A DNA stretch of 22,277 nucleotides from an uncultured Ruminococcus sp. GTDB taxonomy: Bacteria; Bacillota; Clostridia; Oscillospirales; CAG-272. The notes under the pieces were generated by a model. That model had not been told where the DNA came from. It saw nothing but the letters and a program-made list of their open reading frames with translations, and did no database searches. Within the stretch, counting starts at the first letter, position 1, and each line of letters opens with the position of its first letter. A program made the position numbers and the translations under genes. The stretch is from the NCBI GenBank assembly GCA_902783705.1, contig CACZSA010000089.1:1-22277 (forward strand). Direction: 5' to 3'. This document shows, piece after piece, positions 1 through 6,040 of the stretch.

Positions 1-1
1 C

Positions 2-157
2 GGCACGGCGGAGGGGACGGCGGAACTGCCCCGCCATCCCGGAGCGGGGAAGATTGCCGTGGGAATAACGGACCCAATGACGGGGAATGCGGCTGTCTCG
101 CTGGCAATGGAGGTGGAAGAAGACGCATTCTGGTATGACCTCGCGGAGCTGCCGTGA
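2..157 (+). CDS. 3' end of an unrecognised protein (partial)
   Basis: The frame is open from the window edge to a TGA at 155-157 and gives about 51 residues ending in FWYDLAELP. The last 30 residues are acidic and look protein-like (a VGITDPMTGNAAVSLAMEVE stretch), so I think this is the C-terminus of a real gene that begins outside the window. I do not recognise the family and see no domain motif in so short a piece. It points toward the minus-strand cob operon and is separated from it by about 400 bases, so it is probably unrelated to B12 synthesis. Confidence is limited by length; a chance open frame in GC-rich DNA is possible. Confidence 0.4.
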   Translation, partial: GTAEGTAELPRHPGAGKIAVGITDPMTGNAAVSLAMEVEEDAFWYDLAELP

Positions 158-561
158 CTTCTTTTGATTTTCTCCGTCATTTTCCGGGTCATGTCGTCAA
201 GCAGGAGAAGATCTCGAAGGCTGTCTGCAAGAATCGGGAAAAGCTGAATCGGTAGATGCGGATTCCCAGACGAGGATACTCTCAAAGCTGCGAACTCCCG
301 CCTGGGAGGGTTCCGGAGCTGTGGCACGGATGCAGTGAACTGCGCGTTGAGTCCGAAGATCCTCGGGCGCAAAACAAAAGACCGACCGGGTCTGGTCGAT
401 CCTTTGTCGTACTCTCTCACAAGCTCGCAGGATGTACTTGAATTTCTGTTTTGATGCAGCGCCGCATACCTGACCGGTCGGTACGTGCGGTGCAACGGAA
501 GGGAGGGGATTTCTCCCCTCTTTTACCCGATCACTGTATGGATTTTTTTCGGATCCGGAAT
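158..561. other. intergenic stretch, lower GC, no supported gene
   Basis: These 404 bases separate the partial plus-strand gene from the 3' end of cobC. By counting several lines, G+C is about 52-57 percent, clearly below the neighbouring cob genes. Long frames on both strands run through it, but none has a convincing start, ribosome site or recognisable protein. I see small inverted repeats (AGACC-gaccg-GGTCT near 380-396 and GCAGT-ga-ACTGC near 332-343) and one terminator-like hairpin at 503-524. I could not match it to a tRNA or to any structured RNA I know. Confidence 0.6.
503..524 (+). terminator. possible intrinsic terminator, plus strand
   Basis: A perfect 7-bp stem, GAGGGGA (503-509) with TCCCCTC (514-520), encloses a TTTC loop and is followed by only four T residues. 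Read on the plus strand it could end transcription from the partial gene at the left edge, although it lies about 350 bases after that stop. Read on the minus strand the loop is GAAA but no T-run follows, so it is a poorer end for the cob operon. The short T-tract keeps confidence moderate. Confidence 0.4.
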
Positions 562-1128
562 TCAGAACGCCCGGTAAGATCCTGCTTCGAGATCGATTGC
601 GTACCCGCCGCCGGGCTTCGGCTGCCACTCGTAGCGGTTCTTCTCCGCTTCCGGGAAAAGATGCGCCATGATTGCCGCGATCACGCCGCCGTGCGTGACG
701 AGGAGCGCGTCCCGGCCCTCGCCGATCAGCCGATCCAGACCCGCAAGGACGCGCGCCGTCATCTGACATCCGCTTTCCCCGCCGGGCGCGACGTTCGACT
801 CGTTGTCCCCGGTGATCCACGCGAGATAGGCGGGATCCTCCTTCATCTCCTCGTAGGAGCGCATCTCGAACGCGCCGAAATCCATCTCCCGGAACGCGGG
901 ATCCTCTTCGCGCGGAAGGCAGCCGTACAGGATATCAAGGGTCTCGTCGCACCGGCGCATGCCGCTTGTGAGGACCCGCATCCCGTCCGGGGAGGGGTAC
1001 TCCGCCGTATTTTTCCGCTCTTCGAGAGCCGCGCGCCCGGATTCGGACAGGGGGAGATCGGTGCTCCCGCAGTAGAGGTGCTTTTCGTTGGCCTCGGTGA
1101 TGCCGTGGCGGATGAGGATCAGCTTCAT
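562..1128 (-). CDS. cobC: CobC-type alpha-ribazole phosphatase (histidine phosphatase family)
   Basis: This 188-residue protein is a phosphoglycerate-mutase-like histidine phosphatase. It starts with the catalytic LIRHG motif (R7, H8), has the GSTDLPLSESG segment at 21-31, an acidic REMDFGAFE motif at 80-88 and the second active-site histidine in LLVTHGG (H146). In the B12 pathway CobC removes the phosphate from alpha-ribazole-5'-phosphate or adenosylcobalamin-5'-phosphate, the last step of nucleotide-loop assembly. The family is broad, but its position as last gene of a cobT-cobU-cobS operon makes this role very likely. I chose the ATG at 1126-1128 because it places the family N-terminus exactly; the longer frame upstream is spurious. 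The start overlaps the stop of the preceding short cobU-like gene by 4 bases, which suggests translational coupling. Confidence 0.93.
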   Translation of the reverse strand: MKLILIRHGITEANEKHLYCGSTDLPLSESGRAALEERKNTAEYPSPDGMRVLTSGMRRCDETLDILYGCLPREEDPAFREMDFGAFEMRSYEEMKEDPAYLAWITGDNESNVAPGGESGCQMTARVLAGLDRLIGEGRDALLVTHGGVIAAIMAHLFPEAEKNRYEWQPKPGGGYAIDLEAGSYRAF

Positions 1129-1502
1129 TTCAGCCGCTCCTCCAGTCCGCAGAATACCCGCGTCACGGAATCGGCCTCCGCCGCGAGATATGCCGCGAGC
1201 CGCCCGGTCATCTCCCGCCATGCCCGCATGTCCGCGCCGAGGGGCACCACGCCGCAGAAGATATCCTGACAGATAAGAACAGCTCCCCGCCATGCCTCCC
1301 GGTTCTCCCGGAACATGGCGACGGCGTCCTTCTCGTTTCGTACGCACCAGAGCGTGAATTCCTCGATCCGGTCGATGCACCGCGCGCCAAAGCGGATCCC
1401 CTCCGCCTCCGTGCAGGTATATATATCGTCCGCCGTCAGGCCGTACCGCCTGAATGCCAGATCTCGCTTTCCCTGATACGCGCCGCCGATGATGAAATCC
1501 AT
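1125..1502 (-). CDS. short CobU-like protein (adenosylcobinamide kinase family, reduced)
   Basis: At 125 residues this is about two-thirds the usual CobU length of roughly 180. The N-terminus has a P-loop-like GGAYQGKR (6-13) in which the usual Ser/Thr after the lysine is Arg. The C-terminal half keeps the CobU signature: GVVP at 84-87, an MTGRLAAYLAAEAD helix around 99-111 and the ending CGLEERLK (118-125). The central part with the guanylylated histidine (R-I-x-x-H in CobU) is missing. From memory, short proteins of this kind occur in B12 operons of Clostridia and are usually annotated as bifunctional cobinamide kinase/guanylyltransferase; whether they are active is not something I can state. 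A full-length CobU is two genes upstream, so the two may divide the work or this one may be accessory. It starts 10 bases after the cobS stop. Confidence 0.8.
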   Translation of the reverse strand: MDFIIGGAYQGKRDLAFRRYGLTADDIYTCTEAEGIRFGARCIDRIEEFTLWCVRNEKDAVAMFRENREAWRGAVLICQDIFCGVVPLGADMRAWREMTGRLAAYLAAEADSVTRVFCGLEERLK

Positions 1503-1512
1503 AGTGTCCTCC

Positions 1513-2262
1513 TCAAATCAAAGCAAAAACCGCAATGCCGCACAGCTCGCCGAAGGTCAGGGCGTATCCCGAGATATCCCCGCTCATGCCGTCGAGCGAC
1601 CGGAAGCCCCGCCGCAGATACCAGAGATACCCGAGGACGACCGCCGGCGCGGCGAAGCCGTACTTGCCCATGAAAACGAATCCCGCGGCGGCAGAGAGCA
1701 CAAGAACGGCGGCAAACCACACGACGTGGGACCGCTTCACGCCCTGCCGATAGGCGCCCGCGTATTCGCTCGTGCCGAGAGGCCGGAGAATCGTCACGCA
1801 GAGTCCCGCCGCCGCGCGAGAGATCACCGGGATCAGGGTCAGGGCGAAGAGATTCGCGTCTGCCTTCACGGAAGAGAGAAGCGCGAACTGCGCCATGACG
1901 AGCAGAATCCCCGCGATCACCGCAAATGAGCCGACGTTCGGGTCCTTCAGGATGCGCCGCCGCTCGTCGAGATCGCGCCACGATTTTACGGCGTCCGTCA
2001 CGTCGAGATAGCCGTCCATGTGCATCCCGCCCGTCACGAGGAAGGGAAAGGCGCAGAGGATGGCCCCCGAAACCAGCGCGGGCAGAGCGAGCAGACGCGC
2101 GAGATAGGCCAGCCCCGTCCAGAGGATCCCGATCCACGCGCCCACGAGGGGCAGGAACAGAGTCATAAGGGGCCGCGCCGCGTCGTCCCATACGTGAAAG
2201 GGACTGGGGATCGCGCAGAACATCGAAAAACACATCGCACAGGCGTTCCAGAGCTTTTTCAC
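1513..2262 (-). CDS. cobS: adenosylcobinamide-GDP ribazoletransferase CobS
   Basis: CobS is the integral-membrane cobalamin synthase that joins adenosylcobinamide-GDP to alpha-ribazole (or its phosphate), giving adenosylcobalamin (phosphate) and GMP. The 249-residue length fits the family. The diagnostic HMDGYLDVTDA motif is at 81-91 and a second conserved segment, DPNVGSF, is at 107-113. Several hydrophobic helices are visible: around 31-50, 52-78, 112-130, and more in the second half. Its start overlaps the cobU stop by 4 bases (ATGA), so it is probably translated from the same message. An N-terminal FCAIPSP segment matches the usual CobS beginning, which supports the chosen start. Confidence 0.95.
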   Translation of the reverse strand: MKKLWNACAMCFSMFCAIPSPFHVWDDAARPLMTLFLPLVGAWIGILWTGLAYLARLLALPALVSGAILCAFPFLVTGGMHMDGYLDVTDAVKSWRDLDERRRILKDPNVGSFAVIAGILLVMAQFALLSSVKADANLFALTLIPVISRAAAGLCVTILRPLGTSEYAGAYRQGVKRSHVVWFAAVLVLSAAAGFVFMGKYGFAAPAVVLGYLWYLRRGFRSLDGMSGDISGYALTFGELCGIAVFALI

Positions 2263-2804
2263 AGCACAAATTCTCCTTTCCGGACGATGGGGATCCCCGC
2301 CGACAGCTCGATCACGACGTCCGCCATCCCGGCGACCGTGCGGTCCAGCGAGGCGAGATCGCGGCGGTAGTTCTCCGTGAAGGCGTCATACCGCGCGGCG
2401 TCGGAGTAGAGATAATCCGAGACGAACACCGCGTTCTCCGCCTCCCGTCCGAGCCGCAGAAGGCCCGCGCGGCACCGCTCCGCCGCCGTCGGATCCGCTT
2501 CTCTCTCAAAGGTGTCCGGGTACATCTCGTTGAGCAGAAGCGCCGTCACGCTGTCCACGAGATAGGTGGCGTCCCTGCCGCCGAGCGAAGGACACGATCC
2601 GATATCCCGTCCGACCTCGAGCGTTCCGAAGCCCTTCTCCGCCCGCTCCTCGACGTGACGCGCGATCCTCGCCCGGTCCTCGTCGTCGTAGGGGATCATC
2701 GTGGCGACGTAATACCGCCGTCCTCCCCCCGACAGCTTCACGGCAATGTCTTCGGCGAGCGCGGTTTTGCCGTTCTTCGCGCCGCCTGAGAGAAATACGA
2801 TCAT
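2259..2804 (-). CDS. cobU: adenosylcobinamide kinase / adenosylcobinamide-phosphate guanylyltransferase CobU
   Basis: CobU phosphorylates adenosylcobinamide and transfers GMP to it, making the adenosylcobinamide-GDP used by CobS. The 181-residue protein starts with a P-loop GGAKNGKT (7-14), followed by YYVATMIPYDDEDRARIARH, whose final histidine (H50) matches the guanylylated histidine of the family. The LVDSVTALLLNEMY segment is also typical. The C-terminal half is less typical: where CobU usually has an E-x-G-x-G-I-V-P motif there is VSDYLYSDAARY, although the trailing helix and IELSAGIPIVRKG end are recognisable. I chose the ATG at 2802-2804, which overlaps the cobT stop by 4 bases and begins exactly at the P-loop strand; the longer frame upstream is the cobT shadow. 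Confidence 0.9.
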   Translation of the reverse strand: MIVFLSGGAKNGKTALAEDIAVKLSGGGRRYYVATMIPYDDEDRARIARHVEERAEKGFGTLEVGRDIGSCPSLGGRDATYLVDSVTALLLNEMYPDTFEREADPTAAERCRAGLLRLGREAENAVFVSDYLYSDAARYDAFTENYRRDLASLDRTVAGMADVVIELSAGIPIVRKGEFVL

Positions 2805-3919
2805 GATCTGCCTCCCGGCACGCGGAAGGAATCCCCCGCGCGGATGGGATCGAGATAGCCGTCGTCGATCCGGGCTTCCTCGAATGTCGCCATGCCGTTC
2901 ATCGCGGCGCAGGCGGCGTCGAGCATCATCATGGCGATGGGACATCCGCTGCCCTCACCGAGCCGCATGCCGAGATCGAACAGCGGGGTAAGCCCCAAGG
3001 CTTCCATGGCGATCCGGTACCCGATCTCCGCGGAGGCGTGGGAGGGGATGAGGAAATCCGCCGAAGCCGGGCACAGCCGGGTCGCACACAGCGCCGCGAC
3101 GACGGAGATGAAGCCGTCCATCACGACCGGGACCCTTGCCATGGCCGCGCCGAGGAATGCCCCGGTCATCGCCGCGAGATCGAAGCCGCCGACCTTCGCG
3201 AGCACGTCGAGCACATCGGCGCTCTCAGGCCGGTTCACGCGGATCGCAGTCTCAATCACCTCGAGCTTCTTGGCGTAGGCTGCGTCCGTGATGCCGCCGC
3301 CCCGCCCGGTCACGTCCGCGACGGACGCTCCGGTGAGAACGGAGAGCACGGCGGAGGAGGTCGTCGTGTTCCCGATGCCCATCTCCCCGACGCCGAGCAC
3401 GTCCGCGCCCTGCCGCACGGTCTCCGTGGCGAGCTCCGCGCCGATCCAGACCGCCCGGACCGCGTCCTCCCGCGTCATGGCAGCTTCCCGCGCGATGTTC
3501 TTCGTCCCGCGGGTAATCTTCCGGTCGAGGACCGCCGGATATGCGGAGAGATCGGCGTTCACGCCCACGTCGCAGACGATCACCCGGCAGCCGAAGCGCG
3601 CGGCGATCGAGGAGGCTCCGGTGACGCCGCGGGTGAGATTGACGGTCTGCGCGGCGGTCACGGACTGCGGCGCGGAGGACACGCCCTCCTCCACGACGCC
3701 GTTGTCTGCGGCAAAGACGAGCAGGACTTTGTTTTCGAGCGAATTCTGCACCTTCCCCGTCATGCCCGCCAGCCGGACGGACAAGTCCTCCAGCCGTCCA
3801 AGGCTTCCCGGTGGTTTCGCAAGCTCCGCCTGTCTCCTCCGCGCCTTGTCCATGGCTGCCCGGTCCGCTCCGGCGATCGATCCGAGCCGCTCGGTGAGCG
3901 CGCGCTCCGTTCTCTCCAT
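2801..3919 (-). CDS. cobT: nicotinate-nucleotide--dimethylbenzimidazole phosphoribosyltransferase CobT
   Basis: CobT activates the lower-ligand base by transferring phosphoribose from nicotinate mononucleotide, producing alpha-ribazole-5'-phosphate. The 372 residues show PPGSLGRLEDL at 36-46, FAADNGVVEEGVS at 69-81, GEMGIGNTTTSSA at 178-190 and GEGSG at 321-325, whose glutamate (E322) matches the catalytic base of the Salmonella enzyme. It is the first gene of the minus-strand operon. A GGAGG ribosome site lies 9 bases before the ATG, and a promoter is about 50-80 bases upstream. No gene for making the base (bluB or bza) is visible in the window, so the lower ligand must be made elsewhere or taken up. 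Confidence 0.96.
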   Translation of the reverse strand: MERTERALTERLGSIAGADRAAMDKARRRQAELAKPPGSLGRLEDLSVRLAGMTGKVQNSLENKVLLVFAADNGVVEEGVSSAPQSVTAAQTVNLTRGVTGASSIAARFGCRVIVCDVGVNADLSAYPAVLDRKITRGTKNIAREAAMTREDAVRAVWIGAELATETVRQGADVLGVGEMGIGNTTTSSAVLSVLTGASVADVTGRGGGITDAAYAKKLEVIETAIRVNRPESADVLDVLAKVGGFDLAAMTGAFLGAAMARVPVVMDGFISVVAALCATRLCPASADFLIPSHASAEIGYRIAMEALGLTPLFDLGMRLGEGSGCPIAMMMLDAACAAMNGMATFEEARIDDGYLDPIRAGDSFRVPGGRS

Positions 3920-3935
3920 AGTCCCGTCCCTCCGT

Positions 3936-3957
3936 CGGCGTTATCCGCCGCTTTTTT
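3936..3957 (+). other. hairpin with T-run in the cobT leader
   Basis: CGGCG (3936-3940) pairs with CGCCG (3946-3950) around a TTATC loop, and C plus six T residues follow on the plus strand. In the plus direction this has the form of a short intrinsic terminator and could stop antisense transcription leaving cobT. In the cobT transcript the same hairpin, preceded by six A residues, sits between the expected start of transcription and the GGAGG ribosome site. Confidence 0.4.
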
Positions 3958-3970
3958 CATTCTGGGCCCT

Positions 3971-3999
3971 ATTGTACAACATCCGCCCGCAAAATGCAA
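3971..3999 (-). promoter_or_regulatory. sigma70-type promoter for the cobT-cobC operon
   Basis: On the minus strand a TTGCAT -35 box (3999 down to 3994) and a TACAAT -10 box (3976 down to 3971) are separated by exactly 17 bases. Transcription would start near 3964, giving a leader of about 45 nt before cobT. That leader is too short for a cobalamin riboswitch, and none of the B12-box motifs is present in it. Confidence 0.7.
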
Positions 4000-4019
4000 T
4001 CCCCCGCCCGCTCATTTTT

Positions 4020-4030
4020 GGGGGAACCCC
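4020..4030. promoter_or_regulatory. possible operator between divergent promoters
   Basis: The arms GGGG and CCCC around AA (4021-4030) abut the -35 box of the plus-strand promoter, and a further CCCCC at 4001-4005 can pair with GGGGG at 4020-4024. Symmetry and position between two divergent -35 boxes make a regulator site possible. The motif is of low complexity and I recognise no known operator. Confidence 0.2.
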
Positions 4031-4059
4031 TTGACACTCCTCTCCTTTTCCGTTATAAT
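4031..4059 (+). promoter_or_regulatory. consensus sigma70-type promoter for the riboswitch-led cbi operon
   Basis: A perfect TTGACA (4031-4036) and a perfect TATAAT (4054-4059) are separated by 17 bases. Transcription should start near 4066, about 40 bases before the riboswitch aptamer. With such a strong promoter, control of the operon would fall mainly on the leader RNA. It lies back to back with the cobT promoter, with 31 bases between the two -35 boxes. Confidence 0.9.
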
Positions 4060-4103
4060 ACATTATGGTCTAAATTTCGCTCTTTTACAGAAAAACAAGG
4101 GAT

Positions 4104-4277
4104 GGCAGGTGTCGGATATCTCCGTGAAAACGGAGATCGATCCGGTGAAAAGGGAAACAGGTGAGAATCCTGTACGATCTCGTCACCGTGAACGGGGAAT
4201 GCCCTGATAATATGTCACTGTCCTTTTGGGATGGGAAGGCTTCAGGGTGTGGCGATCCGCAAGCCGGGAGACCTGCC
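4104..4277 (+). ncRNA. cobalamin riboswitch aptamer
   Basis: The closing stem P1 pairs GGCAGGT (4104-4110) with ACCTGCC (4271-4277). A side hairpin of 8 bp with a GAAA loop is at 4118-4137. Conserved core motifs follow in order: AAGGGAA (4150-4156), GGTGAGAATCC (4160-4170, consensus GGTGxAAxTCC) inside an ACAGG/CCTGT stem, a TCACCGTGA segment near 4183-4191, TGGGAAGGC (about 4233-4247 region), and the B12 box AGCCGGGAGACCTGCC (4262-4277). The family binds adenosylcobalamin or related corrinoids and lowers expression of downstream B12 genes when ligand is abundant. It sits directly upstream of the uptake and cbi operon. A candidate L5-L13 kissing partner lies just downstream. Confidence 0.95.
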
Positions 4278-4284
4278 TGCCGTC

Positions 4285-4337
4285 CGTACAGGGCAGCAAT
4301 GCCCAATGCCGCGAGGAATCGGCAGTACGTTTTTTTT
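4285..4337 (+). terminator. branched hairpin with T8 after the riboswitch (P13 and first terminator candidate)
   Basis: CGTAC (4285-4289) pairs with GTACG (4325-4329), enclosing two hairpins: GGGCA-gcaa-TGCCC (4291-4304) and TGCCG-cgaggaat-CGGCA (4307-4324). Eight T residues follow at 4330-4337. The loop of the second hairpin has CGAG (4312-4315), complementary to CTCG at 4179-4182 in the position expected for L5, so it may be the P13 hairpin that forms the ligand-dependent kissing loop. The run of T residues suggests it can also act in termination. The pairing is read from sequence; the function is inferred. Confidence 0.6.
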
Positions 4338-4343
4338 GAGGGG

Positions 4344-4374
4344 ATAAAACCCGTGTTTTTGCACGGGCGTTTAT
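4344..4374 (+). other. hairpin in the operon leader
   Basis: CCCGTG (4350-4355) pairs with CACGGG (4362-4367) around a TTTTTG loop, extended by ATAAA/TTTAT outer pairs with small mismatches. It lies between the T8 tract and the strong terminator. A T-rich but interrupted stretch follows. It may be part of the riboswitch expression platform or an independent stem. Confidence 0.4.
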
Positions 4375-4390
4375 GCCTTTGTTTGTTGTA

Positions 4391-4430
4391 CGCTCCTGAT
4401 TCCGATCCCGCGGATTCAGGAGCGTTTTTT
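4391..4430 (+). terminator. strong intrinsic terminator of the riboswitch leader
   Basis: CGCTCCTGA (4391-4399) pairs with TCAGGAGCG (4416-4424); after one T-T mismatch the stem continues TCCG (4401-4404) with CGGA (4411-4414). Six T residues follow at 4425-4430. As the last structure before the first gene it is the most likely off-switch of the riboswitch. Its 3' arm contains AGGAG (4418-4422), a possible ribosome site nine bases before an ATG at 4432, so the stem could also hide that site. Confidence 0.85.
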
Positions 4431-4488
4431 GATGCTCATCATACCCGACAGCGGGTTCTTATTCCGTATTTTTCCGAAAGGCAATACC

Positions 4489-4902
4489 ATGAACGACGGT
4501 ACCTATACAGTGGAAGTCTCGCTCTCCGGCGGATCCGGGCGGGCGTCCGTGAAGTCCCCGGCGGAGCTGACCGTATCCGGGGAGGCGATGACGGCGCGGA
4601 TCGAATGGAGCAGTTCAAACTATGACCTCATGATCGTGGACGGGGAGCGGTATCTTCCCGTGAACGCGGACGGCGATTCGGTCTTTCTCATCCCCGTCGC
4701 CGATCTCACGCTTCCCCTCGGCGTACAGGCGGAGACGGTCGCCATGAGCGAGCCGCACCTCATCGACTACACCCTCTCCTTCGACGCGGCAAGCGTCCGA
4801 CCGACCGCCTCCTCCCCCATTCCGTGGATCACGGGGGCCGTCCTGCTCGTCTGCGCGGTGTCGGCGGTCCTCTTCCTCGGACGGAAGAGAAGAAAGGGCT
4901 GA
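4489..4902 (+). CDS. small membrane-anchored surface-domain protein, first gene of the B12 operon
   Basis: The 137-residue protein has one beta-rich domain (3-100; NDGTYTVEV, SPAELTV, EAMTARIEWSSSNYD, FLIPV) and then a membrane helix (112-130) ending in the basic tail GRKRRKG. The domain aligns in outline with the second surface protein at 8700: G-Y-x-x-E start, LTV followed by MTA, F-x-I-P-V-x-x-L-x-x-P, and a final F-x-A. I recall similar domains beside metal or corrinoid ABC importers in Clostridia but know no defined function. It may present metal, corrinoid or another tetrapyrrole to the importer. I chose ATG 4489 (AAAGG seven bases upstream) because it begins exactly at the domain. An ATG at 4432 has its own AGGAG and adds 19 residues without forming a convincing signal peptide, so the route of export is unclear. 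Confidence 0.75.
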   Translation: MNDGTYTVEVSLSGGSGRASVKSPAELTVSGEAMTARIEWSSSNYDLMIVDGERYLPVNADGDSVFLIPVADLTLPLGVQAETVAMSEPHLIDYTLSFDAASVRPTASSPIPWITGAVLLVCAVSAVLFLGRKRRKG

Positions 4903-4909
4903 GGACGGC

Positions 4910-6040
4910 ATGAAACGGTTTTGGCTGTTTTTCTTCGCCCTCCTCCTGCTCCTCTGCATCGGCGGATGCGCGAAGGAGACGGACCCGTGGAATGCGCCGC
5001 CCGCTCTTCCCGGATACGGCGAGCCGCAGAGCGTCCCCACCTCCGCCGCGTCGTGCTTTGCGATCTGGCGGTATGAAAACGGCGATTCCCTGATCCGGAC
5101 GGACGACGGCGCGTCGTATCTCATCACGGAGAACGACTCCGCAGCCCCGGAAAACGTCACCGTCATCCCGCGCCGCCCGCAGACCGTCTACATGGCGGCA
5201 AGCGCGGTCATGTGCTTCTGGGACGCGATGGACTGCCTCGACGAGATCCGCTTTTCCTCTCTGGAGGCCGACGCGTGGACCGTGGACGGCGCGCGGGAGG
5301 CGATGGAGGCGGGCGCGATCCTCTACGCCGGGAAATACCGCGAGCCGGATTACGAGCTGCTCCTCTCGGGCGGGTGTGATCTTTCGATTCAATCGACCAT
5401 GTCCGAGCATGTTCCGAAGGTGAAGGAAAAGCTCGAGGAGCTCGGGATCCCGGTATTCGTCGACCGTTCGAGCTATGAATCCTCCCCCCTCGCCCGGTGC
5501 GAATGGGTCCGGGTGTATGCGGAGATCGCCGGATGTCCCGAGCGGGGAGACGCCCTCTTTGCGGAACAGAAGGCGACGTTCGACTCCCTCCGGGACGCCG
5601 AGCCCTCCGGGAAAACCGCCGTCTTCTTCTATGTCACGGCCTCCGGCAGCTTTGTCACCCGCAAGAGCGGCGACTATATCTCGAAAATGATCGAGCTGGC
5701 GGGGGGCGAGAACGTCTTCGCCTTCGAGGGGGAGGACAACGCCCTCTCCTCGGTGACCCTCTCGCCGGAGGAATTCGTCCTTGCGGCGAAGGACGCGGAT
5801 ATCATCCTCTACAACGGGACCATCAGCGGGATCCTGTACACGCTGGACGAGCTCGAAGCCCTGAATCCGCTCCTCTCCGATTTCCGGGCGGTGAAAAGCG
5901 GCGACGTCTGGTGCACGGAAGCGAATCTCTATCAGAACATCATGAAAACGGGCGAGATCCTCTCGGACTTCCACGCGATTTTCGCGGATACGGGAGAGCC
6001 TCTGACCTATCTGCACAAACTGGACGGGGGATCGTCATGA
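4910..6040 (+). CDS. ABC importer substrate-binding lipoprotein, BtuF/FecB type
   Basis: This 376-residue protein has a lipoprotein signal: basic start, hydrophobic 4-17 and a lipobox ending IGGC, so C20 would be lipidated. The mature part resembles the periplasmic-binding fold used for cobalamin, heme and ferric siderophores: an early segment VTVIPRRPQTVYMAASAVMC, a middle LLLSGGCDLSIQSTMSE, then GIPVFVDRSSYESSPLARCEW, and a C-terminal lobe with ADIILYNG. It is directly followed by the matching permease and ATPase genes, with a 4-base overlap. The location behind a cobalamin riboswitch favours cobalamin, cobinamide or another cobalt compound as substrate, but the sequence alone does not exclude iron complexes. 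Confidence 0.9.
   Translation: MKRFWLFFFALLLLLCIGGCAKETDPWNAPPALPGYGEPQSVPTSAASCFAIWRYENGDSLIRTDDGASYLITENDSAAPENVTVIPRRPQTVYMAASAVMCFWDAMDCLDEIRFSSLEADAWTVDGAREAMEAGAILYAGKYREPDYELLLSGGCDLSIQSTMSEHVPKVKEKLEELGIPVFVDRSSYESSPLARCEWVRVYAEIAGCPERGDALFAEQKATFDSLRDAEPSGKTAVFFYVTASGSFVTRKSGDYISKMIELAGGENVFAFEGEDNALSSVTLSPEEFVLAAKDADIILYNGTISGILYTLDELEALNPLLSDFRAVKSGDVWCTEANLYQNIMKTGEILSDFHAIFADTGEPLTYLHKLDGGSS

Noticed and set aside
197..820. 207-codon minus-strand frame across the 3' end of cobC and the left spacer
   Set aside because: It has no plausible start or ribosome site outside cobC and its product resembles no protein I know. The stretch is reported as an unexplained segment instead.
3038..4207. 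389-codon plus-strand frame reaching from cobT into the riboswitch
   Set aside because: It runs antisense to cobT, crosses both promoters and the aptamer, and its product is Arg/His-rich with no motif.
4829..6016. 395-codon open frame on the minus strand, antisense to the binding lipoprotein
   Set aside because: The plus strand encodes a clear lipoprotein in an ABC operon; the antisense product has no recognisable domain.
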